Below are positions 1 through 5,992 of a stretch of DNA of 5,992 nt, piece after piece. The DNA lies in assembly GCA_009782665.1 (NCBI GenBank), contig WRIP01000088.1, positions 1 to 5,992 of the forward strand. Reading direction: 5' to 3'. Every line of letters begins with the position of its first letter. Position 1 is the first letter of the stretch. The notes beneath the pieces are model-generated. The model did no database searches. It was given only the letters and a program-made list of their open reading frames with translations, and was not told the DNA's origin. Source of the DNA: Oscillospiraceae bacterium. Its GTDB lineage: Bacteria > Bacillota > Clostridia > Oscillospirales > Ruminococcaceae. Both the position numbers and the translations under genes were made by a program.

Positions 1-423
1 TATTTCTTCCACTAAACCAATGAATCCGGCCAGTGGACCTTCCACCACACGGATATTCTCACCTACCTCGAAATCTACCTTCACTACCTTTTTCTCGACA
101 CCGAGAGATTCAATCTCGCGTCTGGTCAGGGGTATAGGTTTGGAGGATGTACCCACAAAACCTGTAACACCATGGATGTTGCGAACCACATACCATGTCT
201 CATCATTCATGACCATCTTAACCAGCACATACCCGGGGAATATCTTCTTCTCTGTCTCTTTTCTCATGTTGTCTTTAATCTCGACAACTGTCTCGGTAGG
301 TACCTGTACCTCTAAGATGAGATCCTGAAGTCGGCGGTTTTCAACCATCTTTTCAAGATTCTTTGCAACTTTGTTCTCATAGCCTGAATAGGTATGTACT
401 ACATACCAATCAATCTCGGGCAT
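1..423 (-). CDS. nusG: Transcription termination/antitermination protein NusG (3' end cut by window edge)
   Basis: NusG binds RNA polymerase through its N-terminal NGN domain and modulates pausing and termination. Its C-terminal KOW domain contacts Rho or ribosomal protein S10. The 141 codons present begin MPEIDWYVVHTYSGYENKV, the classic NGN opening. The conserved segment IFPGYVLVKM lies at residues 61-70, and WYVVRNIHGVTGFVG follows at about 77-91. The KOW motif starts near residue 119 (GENIRVVEGPLAGFIGLVEE). The reading frame is open to base 1. Compared with the usual 170-180 residues, roughly the last 30-40, completing KOW, are missing only because the window ends. The start is fixed by GGAGGA at 431-436, 7 bases before the ATG. 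It lies 39 bases downstream of secE and is presumably in the same operon; rplK and rplA commonly follow in this order but cannot be seen here. Confidence 0.97.
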   Translation of the reverse strand, partial: MPEIDWYVVHTYSGYENKVAKNLEKMVENRRLQDLILEVQVPTETVVEIKDNMRKETEKKIFPGYVLVKMVMNDETWYVVRNIHGVTGFVGTSSKPIPLTRREIESLGVEKKVVKVDFEVGENIRVVEGPLAGFIGLVEEI

Positions 424-462
424 AAATATATCCTCCAATAGCTTTCAAGTATGAAATGCGCT

Positions 463-732
463 CTAGAAAAGACCCATTAAGAGATCTCGTCCGGAAACCA
501 AAAGATAGTCCAAAGTCCATATGATGATTCCAAATATCAATACCGTAACTAGAACAACAATGGTATTATTCCATACCTGTTTTTTGGTCGGCCAGGTAAT
601 CTTTTTGAATTCACTGCGAACATCTCTGAAGTATTTTTTTGCTCTACCCTTGTTGGTTTTATCAGCTTTTGTGGATTTCGCTTTAGTTGAAGCGGCAGTA
701 TTCTTCTTGGTTGCAGTCTTCTTTTCAGCCAT
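463..732 (-). CDS. secE: Preprotein translocase subunit SecE
   Basis: SecE is the small essential subunit that clamps the SecY channel in the cytoplasmic membrane. This 89-residue protein has the single-membrane-span form typical of Gram-positive bacteria. A Lys/Thr/Ala-rich, probably disordered N-terminal stretch covers residues 1-30. The conserved amphipathic helix follows (YFRDVRSEFKKITWPTKKQV, about 34-53), with the diagnostic W-P-T/S-K-K-Q signature. One hydrophobic helix spans about 58-79. The low-complexity basic N-terminal tail is somewhat longer than in minimal SecE proteins of about 60-65 residues. The start ATG has an AGGTGG ribosome binding site at 737-742 with only 4 bases of spacing. 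That site shares bases with the rpmG stop codon, which suggests translational coupling. It sits between rpmG and nusG, as in many Bacillota. Confidence 0.96.
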   Translation of the reverse strand: MAEKKTATKKNTAASTKAKSTKADKTNKGRAKKYFRDVRSEFKKITWPTKKQVWNNTIVVLVTVLIFGIIIWTLDYLLVSGRDLLMGLF

Positions 733-740
733 TATTCCAC

Positions 741-890
741 CTACCTTGTCTCACGATGTACCGTATGCTTCCGACAGAAGCGACAGTACTTTTTGCGTTC
801 AAGACGATCGGGAGTGTTCTTTTTGTTCTTTGTGGTATCGTAGTTTCTTTGCTTACACTCGGTGCAAGCCAACGTGATTTTTACGGTCAT
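741..890 (-). CDS. rpmG: 50S ribosomal protein L33 (zinc-binding, four-cysteine form)
   Basis: This 49-residue protein begins MTVKITLACTECKQRNYDTT and ends KHTVHRETR, matching bL33 along its whole length. Four cysteines at residues 9, 12, 36 and 39 form two CxxC pairs. This makes it the zinc-ribbon (C+) form rather than the cysteine-free form that some bacteria use under zinc starvation. The start ATG at 888-890 is supported by GGAGGTG at 898-904, 7 bases upstream. The stop TAG at 741-743 overlaps the secE ribosome binding site, and only 8 bases separate the two genes. It is the first gene of the rpmG-secE-nusG operon, with a promoter about 80 bases upstream of its start. L33 is a component of the large ribosomal subunit near the E site. 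Confidence 0.96.
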   Translation of the reverse strand: MTVKITLACTECKQRNYDTTKNKKNTPDRLERKKYCRFCRKHTVHRETR

Positions 891-969
891 AGTTCGGCAC
901 CTCCATAATTGCCTTCCTCAATGCATAATAAAGCATACAAAAAATAAGACCTGCAAAGAGGTAAATATA

Positions 970-998
970 AATATACATACCCTGCTCGGTATTGTCAA
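970..998 (-). promoter_or_regulatory. Sigma-A/sigma-70 type promoter for rpmG-secE-nusG
   Basis: Read on the minus strand, a perfect -35 box TTGACA (993-998) is separated by 17 bases from a -10 box TATATT (970-975, one mismatch to TATAAT). Transcription would start near 963, giving a leader of about 70 bases before the rpmG ATG. The region lies just downstream of the upstream operon's putative terminator, which fits an independent promoter. The leader has only weak short inverted repeats and no recognisable riboswitch or L-protein binding site. Confidence 0.82.
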
Positions 999-1028
999 GG
1001 ATAATTTTGTTTGAATCAGCGGCATTTG

Positions 1029-1052
1029 AAAAAAATACAGATTTCTAACTGT
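1029..1052 (-). terminator. Possible weak intrinsic terminator after the glycosyltransferase gene
   Basis: Downstream of the GT-C stop codon, on the minus strand, the arms ACAG (1049-1052) and CTGT (1037-1040) flank an A/T-rich loop. One base later a run of seven T residues follows (1029-1035). The stem is only four pairs before a mismatch, so termination may be leaky. The position between the end of one transcription unit and the promoter of the next supports the call more than the hairpin strength does. Confidence 0.4.
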
Positions 1053-1092
1053 GGAGTTCGTTTCTTTATCTATAATAATTCAGGTAGGCTCT

Positions 1093-2589
1093 TCACCCGA
1101 CATTCGATGCGGATTTTTTAAGGAAATCAGACAGGTATACTATCTCATATGCACCTAATAAAGCTAGGAAGGGAGCAAAGTTCACTAGATAACGACTGCG
1201 GGTTTCCCATATCAGCAGGAAGAATGCCAGTCCGAATATCGCAAGTTTTGCCATATATCTGATGTCGAGTTTTACACTGTTCTTTATGCTATCTCTCAGA
1301 AACCCCAGTGCCAACAACAACAATAACATAAGCTGAGAGGCTGACAGGATCGATGAAAATGTCTTAAAGTGACTGCCACCATAGGCTACAATCTCGAGTA
1401 ATGGCGAATCAGATATCGGTTCTATCGATATTTTATAGGGAGCGTAGTATCCTCCGTCAGCCCAGGTAAACGCTATCTTTTCTAGCAGATGTCCCAGCAT
1501 TCCAATAAATCCATATTCATAGATTCGTTCCATAATAATCCTTTTATTCTCGGCTTCCCTCTCCTCAATGGTCGCTATCGAAGTAGAGAAAACATGGTCC
1601 GCTTCTGAGTAACCCCCGTTCTTGTTCAGACCCATCATGATAAAATGATATGCCGTAAGCTGACTAGGATAGGGGGATTCTCCTGACGGGAGGTATGGAT
1701 TATCCTTGGTGTATGACTGCCACCAGAATATAGTAATCGAAAATATCACCGTAAAAGTCACAAGAAACAATATCGTTTTTCTTCCTCGAAGTATGAACAA
1801 TGTGAGTATAGCCGCAATAGCAGCAATAACCGGTGTACCTTTCAGCAGATAACCTACTCCTGTTACTGCTGCCAAAACCGCCGCAAAGATGACCTGCTTT
1901 TTTACCTTAAACTCACCGGTCAGCAGGATTGAGGCAACATATATGATAGCTGAGACATACGGCATAGATAGCGTGTCGGTATAGTAGATGGAGGCATACA
2001 GTACAAAAGGTGCAAACAAAAAACACCAGATAGCGGTGAATAAACCTTGTTGGGGTTGCTTTAACCTCAGGAAGGTGAGAAAGATAAAGAGAATAGCTAG
2101 TGATAACGACAGAGTATTGAGTATCAGTACTGTGTCACCGGGCTTAACCCCTGCATCGGTAAACATCACTAACCATCGAAACAGATAGAGTGCTGGGAAG
2201 AAGTTATTCGGGTACTCCTGAAAGTATTCAATGGTGGATTCAAGCTGGAACTGTCCGTTCAGTGTCAGCTCCCACGCTCCTCGTTGAACTCGTCCAAAAT
2301 CCCAAGCTGGTAGCTGCTCCAGATGCAGTCCGAGGATATATATGAGTATCCCAAAGACGGTAAGCAGTACAAAGAATAGAGCAATACAAACCGAGTTTTT
2401 AGCTTTACTAATCAATCGCCACAGAAAAACTGCTGCAATGAGGATAACCGGTATCAACAGTATAAACCATTTGGCATCCACTATCAGTGGTTGGATACAA
2501 CACGCTAATATGATCAAAAACGCCACACATACGACGATTACGAGAAATTTTGCAATAATATACCCTTTTTCTCGCTTGGCTATAACCAT
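1093..2589 (-). CDS. Polytopic GT-C type membrane glycosyltransferase (GT39/PMT-like superfamily)
   Basis: The 498-residue protein is dominated by hydrophobic segments, about 12-13 predicted by eye (for example about 11-35, 41-59, 66-88, 153-175, 183-202, 232-248, 252-290, 413-431 and 447-488). GT-C enzymes use a polyprenyl-phosphate sugar as donor and transfer the sugar to an acceptor on the outer face of the membrane. Features that fit are an acidic residue in the first large extracytoplasmic loop (WDFGRVQRGAW, D97), followed by EYPNNFFPALYLF (125-137), YYTDTLSMP (202-210), a large hydrophilic loop at about 291-357, and a terminal WETRSRYLVNFAPF (461-474). An E-x-R-x-RY motif near the last membrane segments is usual in Gram-positive relatives. 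The start lies 3 bases after the stop of the GtrA fusion gene, with GAGGG about 11 bases upstream, so the pair is probably co-translated. Acceptor and sugar are unknown; a wall polymer or teichoic acid is possible. A specific family number is inferred, not shown. Confidence 0.72.
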   Translation of the reverse strand: MVIAKREKGYIIAKFLVIVVCVAFLIILACCIQPLIVDAKWFILLIPVILIAAVFLWRLISKAKNSVCIALFFVLLTVFGILIYILGLHLEQLPAWDFGRVQRGAWELTLNGQFQLESTIEYFQEYPNNFFPALYLFRWLVMFTDAGVKPGDTVLILNTLSLSLAILFIFLTFLRLKQPQQGLFTAIWCFLFAPFVLYASIYYTDTLSMPYVSAIIYVASILLTGEFKVKKQVIFAAVLAAVTGVGYLLKGTPVIAAIAAILTLFILRGRKTILFLVTFTVIFSITIFWWQSYTKDNPYLPSGESPYPSQLTAYHFIMMGLNKNGGYSEADHVFSTSIATIEEREAENKRIIMERIYEYGFIGMLGHLLEKIAFTWADGGYYAPYKISIEPISDSPLLEIVAYGGSHFKTFSSILSASQLMLLLLLALGFLRDSIKNSVKLDIRYMAKLAIFGLAFFLLIWETRSRYLVNFAPFLALLGAYEIVYLSDFLKKSASNVG

Positions 2590-2592
2590 AAC

Positions 2593-3612
2593 TCAGTCAA
2601 CCCTCTTTTTATTCTCTGGTAAAAATACCCACTCTCTCTGCAGATAAAAACTCAACCAGAACAACGATCCATCAACTAATACTTTGGACAGTAGTGTCGG
2701 TAGATGAATCACAGATAACAGATAGGTACCGGTAGAAGAGAGCAGTAGAATTAACACCCAAACCGATGCATATCGTAGCATAAACCTTGCCGTGCCGGTA
2801 TGACTAGAAAAAACAAAAGATTTGTTTAGGAAAAAATTAAATAGTCCCGAACACACTCGGGCGGATGTAGTACCTATAAAGATTCGCGTTGCCATGACTA
2901 TAGGCAGTAACAGTCGATTGAATATCGTAAACAGTAGTAGATCTAAAATCGTGCTCAGCAGTGAGGATAGTACAAACTTAAGCAACAGCAGGATTATTCT
3001 AATCAATCTGACGAATGAGCCTTTTGTCGGCTGATACTCTGCTTTTGTTGACAATGGCAGCTCAAGGATCGGCAGATTCTGTCGTTTAGCTTCAAACAAG
3101 ACCCCTATATCAATATCTCGTACCGCTCGGGTACTGAGTAAAGGCTGAACTAATGTATGAGGTATTAATTTAGCTATCGGGTTAATACTGCCAACCGAGA
3201 TTCCACCAACTAAACGCAGCAACAAACATGAAAGACCGACAAAAAAACCTTTCCGTCTGTCTTTGTTGTCGACCGCTAGGATCAGTTCGCTGGGATGAAT
3301 TTTAGATGTATCGGAGATCATTACAGCATTTGATGCAATACTAGAGTTGTAATGATCAAACAGTAGAACTCCATCATACCCAACTGTATCATGTAGATAC
3401 AGTTCTAATGCCTGCTTAGCCGCACTATCATCTCCCTTTGTGGGTGAGAGATATATACAGCCGGGTATTGCAGTAACGCTGTCATATGTTGCTTCAACCT
3501 CACCGTCACATACAACATATATCCTGTCAAAACCGTTGTCTTTAAGTTCGGTTAGGTCTTTTTGCAGTTTAAAGGTAAAACTATCTGATATGACAATGAC
3601 AGCTAGATTCAT
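2593..3612 (-). CDS. Degenerate GT2-like domain fused to a GtrA-family membrane domain
   Basis: From ATG 3612 the product has 339 residues. Residues 1-200 follow the layout of the dolichyl-phosphate-mannose-synthase-like GT2 domain: a beta-strand opening MNLAVIVISD, IYVVCDGE at 31-38, a KG...A..AL segment at 59-69, YDGVLLFD at 79-86, and LFEAKRQNLPILELPL at 172-187. The family's catalytic signatures are altered: DDGS reads CDGE, the D-x-D-x-Q region reads DHYNS (86-90), and the usual D-T-Q-T-G reads SINPI (142-146). Residues about 205-330 form a GtrA domain with four hydrophobic segments. Its family patterns are ARVCSGLFNFFLNKSFVF (251-268) and DGSLFWLSFYLQREWVF (314-330). GtrA proteins are thought to flip polyprenyl-phosphate sugars. 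An upstream GTG at 3636 is open but has no ribosome binding site, whereas GGAG at 3619-3622 lies 6 bases before ATG 3612, so the inner start is preferred. It is followed by the GT-C gene and preceded by argS, 66 bases away with no clear terminator or promoter. Confidence 0.78.
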   Translation of the reverse strand: MNLAVIVISDSFTFKLQKDLTELKDNGFDRIYVVCDGEVEATYDSVTAIPGCIYLSPTKGDDSAAKQALELYLHDTVGYDGVLLFDHYNSSIASNAVMISDTSKIHPSELILAVDNKDRRKGFFVGLSCLLLRLVGGISVGSINPIAKLIPHTLVQPLLSTRAVRDIDIGVLFEAKRQNLPILELPLSTKAEYQPTKGSFVRLIRIILLLLKFVLSSLLSTILDLLLFTIFNRLLLPIVMATRIFIGTTSARVCSGLFNFFLNKSFVFSSHTGTARFMLRYASVWVLILLLSSTGTYLLSVIHLPTLLSKVLVDGSLFWLSFYLQREWVFLPENKKRVD

Positions 3613-3618
3613 TCTTAA

Positions 3619-3622
3619 CTCC
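3619..3622 (-). promoter_or_regulatory. Ribosome binding site that decides the GtrA-fusion start
   Basis: GGAG on the minus strand lies 6 bases upstream of ATG 3612. The alternative GTG at 3636 has no purine-rich site before it, and the eight extra residues it would add (starting MVICVELR) precede the normal first beta-strand of the GT2 fold. Confidence 0.75.
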
Positions 3623-3678
3623 ACACAAATGACCACAACTACTGGAACTAAAGCATAACGATAGAAAACTGCAGTTGA

Positions 3679-5361
3679 CTACATCGATTCAGGTGCTGAT
3701 ATTTTAAGCATCTTCAGACAGTTCTGCAGTACCTGTCGAGTAGCAATACACAGTGCAATGCGCGGATACATAACTTCGTCCGCTTCGCCTTTGACCCGGC
3801 AGGCAGTATAGAAACGATGAAACAGCGTAGCTAACTCGATGGTGTAACGGGTGATACGTGCTGGATTAAACTCTCTAGCAGCTGTATCCACCTCCCCGGG
3901 CAGATAGGACAGATATCGAATAAGTGCTTTTTCTTCCGGCGATACTAGTGATGTATAGCTATAATCGAACGCTTTTTGCAGAAGAATCCCGTTGGCAGTT
4001 AGTCCCTTGAGGATACTACAGATCCTGGCATGTGCATACTGGACATAATAAACCGGATTGTCACTGCTTTGCTTTACGGCTAAATCTAGATCAAACTCCA
4101 ACTGACTCTTAGGTTCGCGTAGATTAAAGAAAAAACGTGCGGCATCGATAGGTACATCATCCAGCAATGTGGTAAGGGTAATGGCTTTACCGGATCGCTT
4201 ACTCAGCTTGGCAGGTTTACCGTCAATTAAGACGGTGACCATCTGTACCAATACGATATGCAGCTTATCTCCACTCAATCCGATGGCATCCATGGCACCT
4301 TTCAGCCGTGCTACATGACCGTGATGATCCGCGCCCCAAATATTTATGACAGTTTTAAATCCCCGTTTGAATTTATCTTTATGATATGCGATATCCGCCG
4401 CGAAATATGTTGATATGCCATTTGAACGTACTACAACCTCGTCTTTTTCGTCGCCAAATTTAGTAGCCATAAACCAAAGCGCGCCGTCCCGTTCCTGGAT
4501 TAGTCCCAGACGATTCAGTTCATCCATCGTCTCCTTTATTTCGCCGCTATCATATAAGCTTTGCTCGCTAAACCATATATCATGTTTGACGCCAAATTCT
4601 TCTAGGTCATGCCTTATGGAATCGACTTTTTCCTTTAAAGCTGCTTTAGTTAGATAATCAATGCGGTCTGTAGAGTCGATATTTAGTAAGCGGTCGTTTT
4701 CAGACTGGATAATTCGTTCCACTGTTTCCTTAATGTCTTCACCATGATAACCATCTTCCGGTATGGGATGATCATACCCGAAAGCCTGTAAATAACGAGC
4801 CTCCAGAGTTTTGCCGAAATTGATTATTTGATTGCCGGAGTCGTTTATATAGTATTCGCGCGTCACATCCCAACCTGCGGCGGCTAGGATATTTGCTAAA
4901 CAGTCGCCTAAAGCCGCGCCCCTAGCATTGCCGATATGCAAAAGCCCCGTTGGGTTAGCGCTTACGAATTCTATCTGTATTTTCTCCGCATTTCCGTAAT
5001 TGCTATGGCCAAAGCTTATATCCTCAGAAATCGCGTAAGGCAAAATAGAATGAAAATAAAACGGATCTATTGTGTAGTTAATGAAACCGGCGCCTGCTGT
5101 TTCTACTCCGGAAACCCAATCCGGAAGATCGCTAATGTTTTCAACTATTGTTTTTGCGATTATCGCGGAGGTTTTTTTTGCTTGTCTAGCCAAGAGCATA
5201 GCGATGTTAACCGCGAAATCCCCATGGCTTTTTTCTTTTGGCGCTTCTACCGTAAATTCCGGAATTTGCTCAAAACTAAGATTGCCAGTTCCTTTAGCCA
5301 AATTAAGCGCTTTGATAATTATATCGCTTAAGTCTGTTTTAATATTCTGAAGCAGATTCAT
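3679..5361 (-). CDS. argS: Arginyl-tRNA synthetase (arginine--tRNA ligase)
   Basis: A class I aminoacyl-tRNA synthetase that charges tRNA-Arg with arginine using ATP in the cytoplasm. The 560-residue product has the usual family length. The N-terminal additional domain recognising the tRNA D-loop covers about 1-100 and includes the conserved KSHGDFAVNIA (44-54). The HIGH signature appears as FVSANPTGLLHIGNARGAALGD (132-153). The KMSKS-type loop is KLSKRSGKA (385-393). WGADHHGH (342-349) and the arginine-enzyme segment DAARFFFNLREPKSQLEFDL (406-425) are also intact. The DALR anticodon-binding domain starts near NPVYYVQYAHAR (435-446) and ends with the typical L-K-I-S-A-P-E-S-M. An ATG at 5376 is in frame, but its bases lie within the ribosome binding site. 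GGAGG at 5370-5374 points to ATG 5361, 8 bases away, so the shorter start is chosen. A consensus promoter lies upstream. No T-box leader is present, the leader being only about 59 bases. Confidence 0.97.
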   Translation of the reverse strand: MNLLQNIKTDLSDIIIKALNLAKGTGNLSFEQIPEFTVEAPKEKSHGDFAVNIAMLLARQAKKTSAIIAKTIVENISDLPDWVSGVETAGAGFINYTIDPFYFHSILPYAISEDISFGHSNYGNAEKIQIEFVSANPTGLLHIGNARGAALGDCLANILAAAGWDVTREYYINDSGNQIINFGKTLEARYLQAFGYDHPIPEDGYHGEDIKETVERIIQSENDRLLNIDSTDRIDYLTKAALKEKVDSIRHDLEEFGVKHDIWFSEQSLYDSGEIKETMDELNRLGLIQERDGALWFMATKFGDEKDEVVVRSNGISTYFAADIAYHKDKFKRGFKTVINIWGADHHGHVARLKGAMDAIGLSGDKLHIVLVQMVTVLIDGKPAKLSKRSGKAITLTTLLDDVPIDAARFFFNLREPKSQLEFDLDLAVKQSSDNPVYYVQYAHARICSILKGLTANGILLQKAFDYSYTSLVSPEEKALIRYLSYLPGEVDTAAREFNPARITRYTIELATLFHRFYTACRVKGEADEVMYPRIALCIATRQVLQNCLKMLKISAPESM

Positions 5362-5426
5362 TACTGATTCCTCCATATTTATAACGTTTTCACGATATTA
5401 ATGCATAAATAAATGGTACAGACCTC

Positions 5427-5455
5427 ATTATATGATTCGTGCAAGTGGCTGTCAA
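5427..5455 (-). promoter_or_regulatory. Perfect-consensus sigma-A/sigma-70 promoter for argS
   Basis: On the minus strand TTGACA (5450-5455) and TATAAT (5427-5432) are both exact consensus boxes with the ideal 17-base spacer. Transcription would begin near 5420, about 59 bases before the preferred argS ATG. This predicts strong, largely constitutive expression unless the adjoining palindrome binds a repressor. The same transcript may read through into the two envelope genes, since no convincing terminator separates them. Confidence 0.88.
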
Positions 5456-5469
5456 CGCATGATGTGTTG
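5453..5469. promoter_or_regulatory. Imperfect palindrome between divergent promoters, candidate operator
   Basis: CAACGCAT-G-ATGTGTTG is a 17-base inverted repeat in which 7 of the 8 arm positions pair, around a central G at 5461. It covers part of the argS -35 box and the first three bases of the HAD -35 box, so a bound dimer could block both promoters. The function is inferred from position and symmetry; no regulator is encoded in the window. A chance palindrome of this size is possible. Confidence 0.4.
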
Positions 5470-5495
5470 TGTATTATTTAAGGAAAGTATATAAT
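5467..5495 (+). promoter_or_regulatory. Sigma-A/sigma-70 type promoter for the HAD phosphatase gene
   Basis: TTGTGT (5467-5472, the TTG core retained) is followed after 17 bases by an exact TATAAT (5490-5495). Transcription would start near 5502, leaving a leader of about 40 bases. It is arranged back-to-back with the argS promoter, the two -35 boxes being 11 bases apart. Confidence 0.75.
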
Positions 5496-5541
5496 AATTC
5501 TCGGTGGATATTCTACCGGATTAAATGATAGGAGCAGCATT

Positions 5542-5992
5542 ATGAAGAAAATAGATATGGTTCTTTCCGATTTAGATGGCACATTTGTGCATTCGGGAAC
5601 GCTTATTCAGGCTAATATGGAAGCGGCTCAAGCATTATTAGACGCGGGGATTCCGTTTTGTATATGTACCGGCCGCGCGTATACAATGATGAAAAGCATA
5701 ATTAAGGGCATTGGGCATGTAATTAATCCATATATGGTAACGTCAAACGGAGCGTCAATATATGACTTACGCGGACCCACAGTTATTCATAGCAATTATA
5801 TTCCTGTTAATCAACTTTTGAAACTGCTTGAAGTGGCAAAAGAGAACGGATTAGCACATAACATATTTTGCGGATCTGAATTGGTTTGCCATAAGGATTA
5901 TCAACCGGGATGGTTTAACCGCAATCCCGCGCGTACCTTAGCCCTTCCTCCTGATGAACGCACGACTTGGGTTGTACTTGATGATTGGGATG
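5542..5992 (+). CDS. Cof-type HAD-IIB family phosphatase (3' end cut by window edge)
   Basis: The first 150 codons are present. Haloacid-dehalogenase motif I is LSDLDGTFVHSG (8-19), with the nucleophile D10 and the general acid/base D12. Motif II is the T of CICTGRAYTMM (40-50). The sequence TSNGASIYD (67-75) is characteristic of the Cof/YidA subfamily (IIB), whose C2 cap domain begins after about residue 80. These cytoplasmic enzymes dephosphorylate small molecules such as sugar phosphates, flavin mononucleotide or pyridoxal phosphate; the substrate cannot be read from sequence. About 110-130 residues, including motifs III (Lys) and IV (GDxxND), lie beyond the window. The start ATG has AGGAG at 5530-5534 with 7 bases of spacing. 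It is transcribed away from argS from its own promoter, and no functional link with argS is known. Confidence 0.92.
   Translation, partial: MKKIDMVLSDLDGTFVHSGTLIQANMEAAQALLDAGIPFCICTGRAYTMMKSIIKGIGHVINPYMVTSNGASIYDLRGPTVIHSNYIPVNQLLKLLEVAKENGLAHNIFCGSELVCHKDYQPGWFNRNPARTLALPPDERTTWVVLDDWD

Noticed and set aside
20..328. Plus-strand open frame opposite nusG
   Set aside because: It is antisense to an unmistakable nusG, has no ribosome binding site and its Ser/Thr/Phe-rich product has no recognisable domain.
521..908. Plus-strand open frames opposite secE and rpmG
   Set aside because: Both run antisense to conserved genes with good ribosome binding sites; their products are translations of the complementary strand only.
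808..930. Short minus-strand upstream ORF starting in the rpmG leader (begins MLYYALRKAI)
   Set aside because: It has no ribosome binding site, overlaps rpmG in another frame and resembles nothing known; it is probably chance.
891..1092. Possible tRNA gene between rpmG and the glycosyltransferase gene
   Set aside because: tRNA genes sometimes sit near rpmG-secE, but no cloverleaf, GTTC-type T-loop or acceptor pairing is visible; only a promoter and a weak terminator are supported.
3613..3636. GTG start for the GtrA fusion giving 8 extra residues
   Set aside because: No ribosome binding site precedes it, whereas the ATG at 3612 has GGAG 6 bases upstream and begins at the normal first strand of the fold.
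4936..5350. Plus-strand open frames opposite the argS N-terminal region
   Set aside because: They are antisense to the conserved N-terminal and HIGH regions of argS, and no coding signature is seen.
5362..5376. ATG at 5376 as the argS start
   Set aside because: It lies inside the region that forms the ribosome binding site (ATGGAGGA); the ATG at 5361 has ideal spacing and begins like other ArgS proteins.
3679..5992. Impression that the 5' part of argS and the HAD gene differ in codon use from the genes to their left
   Set aside because: Judged by eye the difference (more GCG and TTA codons) is slight and inconsistent, since GCG also occurs in the GT-C gene; a windowed codon-usage calculation would be required, so no transfer or mosaic claim is made.

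Overview
This window looks like chromosomal DNA from a low-to-moderate GC Gram-positive bacterium, most likely a member of the Bacillota (Clostridia). The reasons are the rpmG-secE-nusG gene order, strong GGAGG ribosome binding sites, consensus sigma-A type promoters, a NusG that opens with the WYVVHTYSGYENKV signature, and cell-envelope glycosylation genes of a Gram-positive type. The species cannot be named from the sequence alone.

Layout: all genes except the last are on the minus strand, so in transcription order they run from right to left. Between about 5362 and 5541 lies a divergent promoter region. From it argS (arginyl-tRNA synthetase) is read leftward and a Cof-type HAD phosphatase, cut by the right edge, is read rightward. 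Both promoters have near-consensus -35/-10 boxes with 17 bp spacers. A 17 bp imperfect palindrome sits between them and touches both -35 boxes. After argS come two membrane-protein genes only 3 bases apart: a GT2-like domain fused to a GtrA-type membrane domain, then a 498-residue polytopic GT-C type glycosyltransferase. A weak terminator follows, then a clear promoter, then rpmG (ribosomal protein L33), secE (preprotein translocase subunit) and nusG (transcription factor, its 3' end cut by the left edge).

How they fit together: rpmG-secE-nusG is a housekeeping translation/secretion/transcription operon, and argS is an independent housekeeping gene. The two genes between them look like a small envelope-decoration module. 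In three-component systems a GT2 enzyme loads a sugar onto undecaprenyl phosphate, a GtrA protein is thought to move it across the membrane, and a GT-C enzyme transfers the sugar outside. The most unusual point is that the GT2-like domain here keeps the length and overall pattern of the family but has lost the usual catalytic motifs. The module may therefore depend on a lipid-linked sugar made elsewhere, or the domain may have taken on another role. Two annotated starts (argS and the GtrA fusion) are moved inward because the ribosome binding sites clearly point to internal ATGs.
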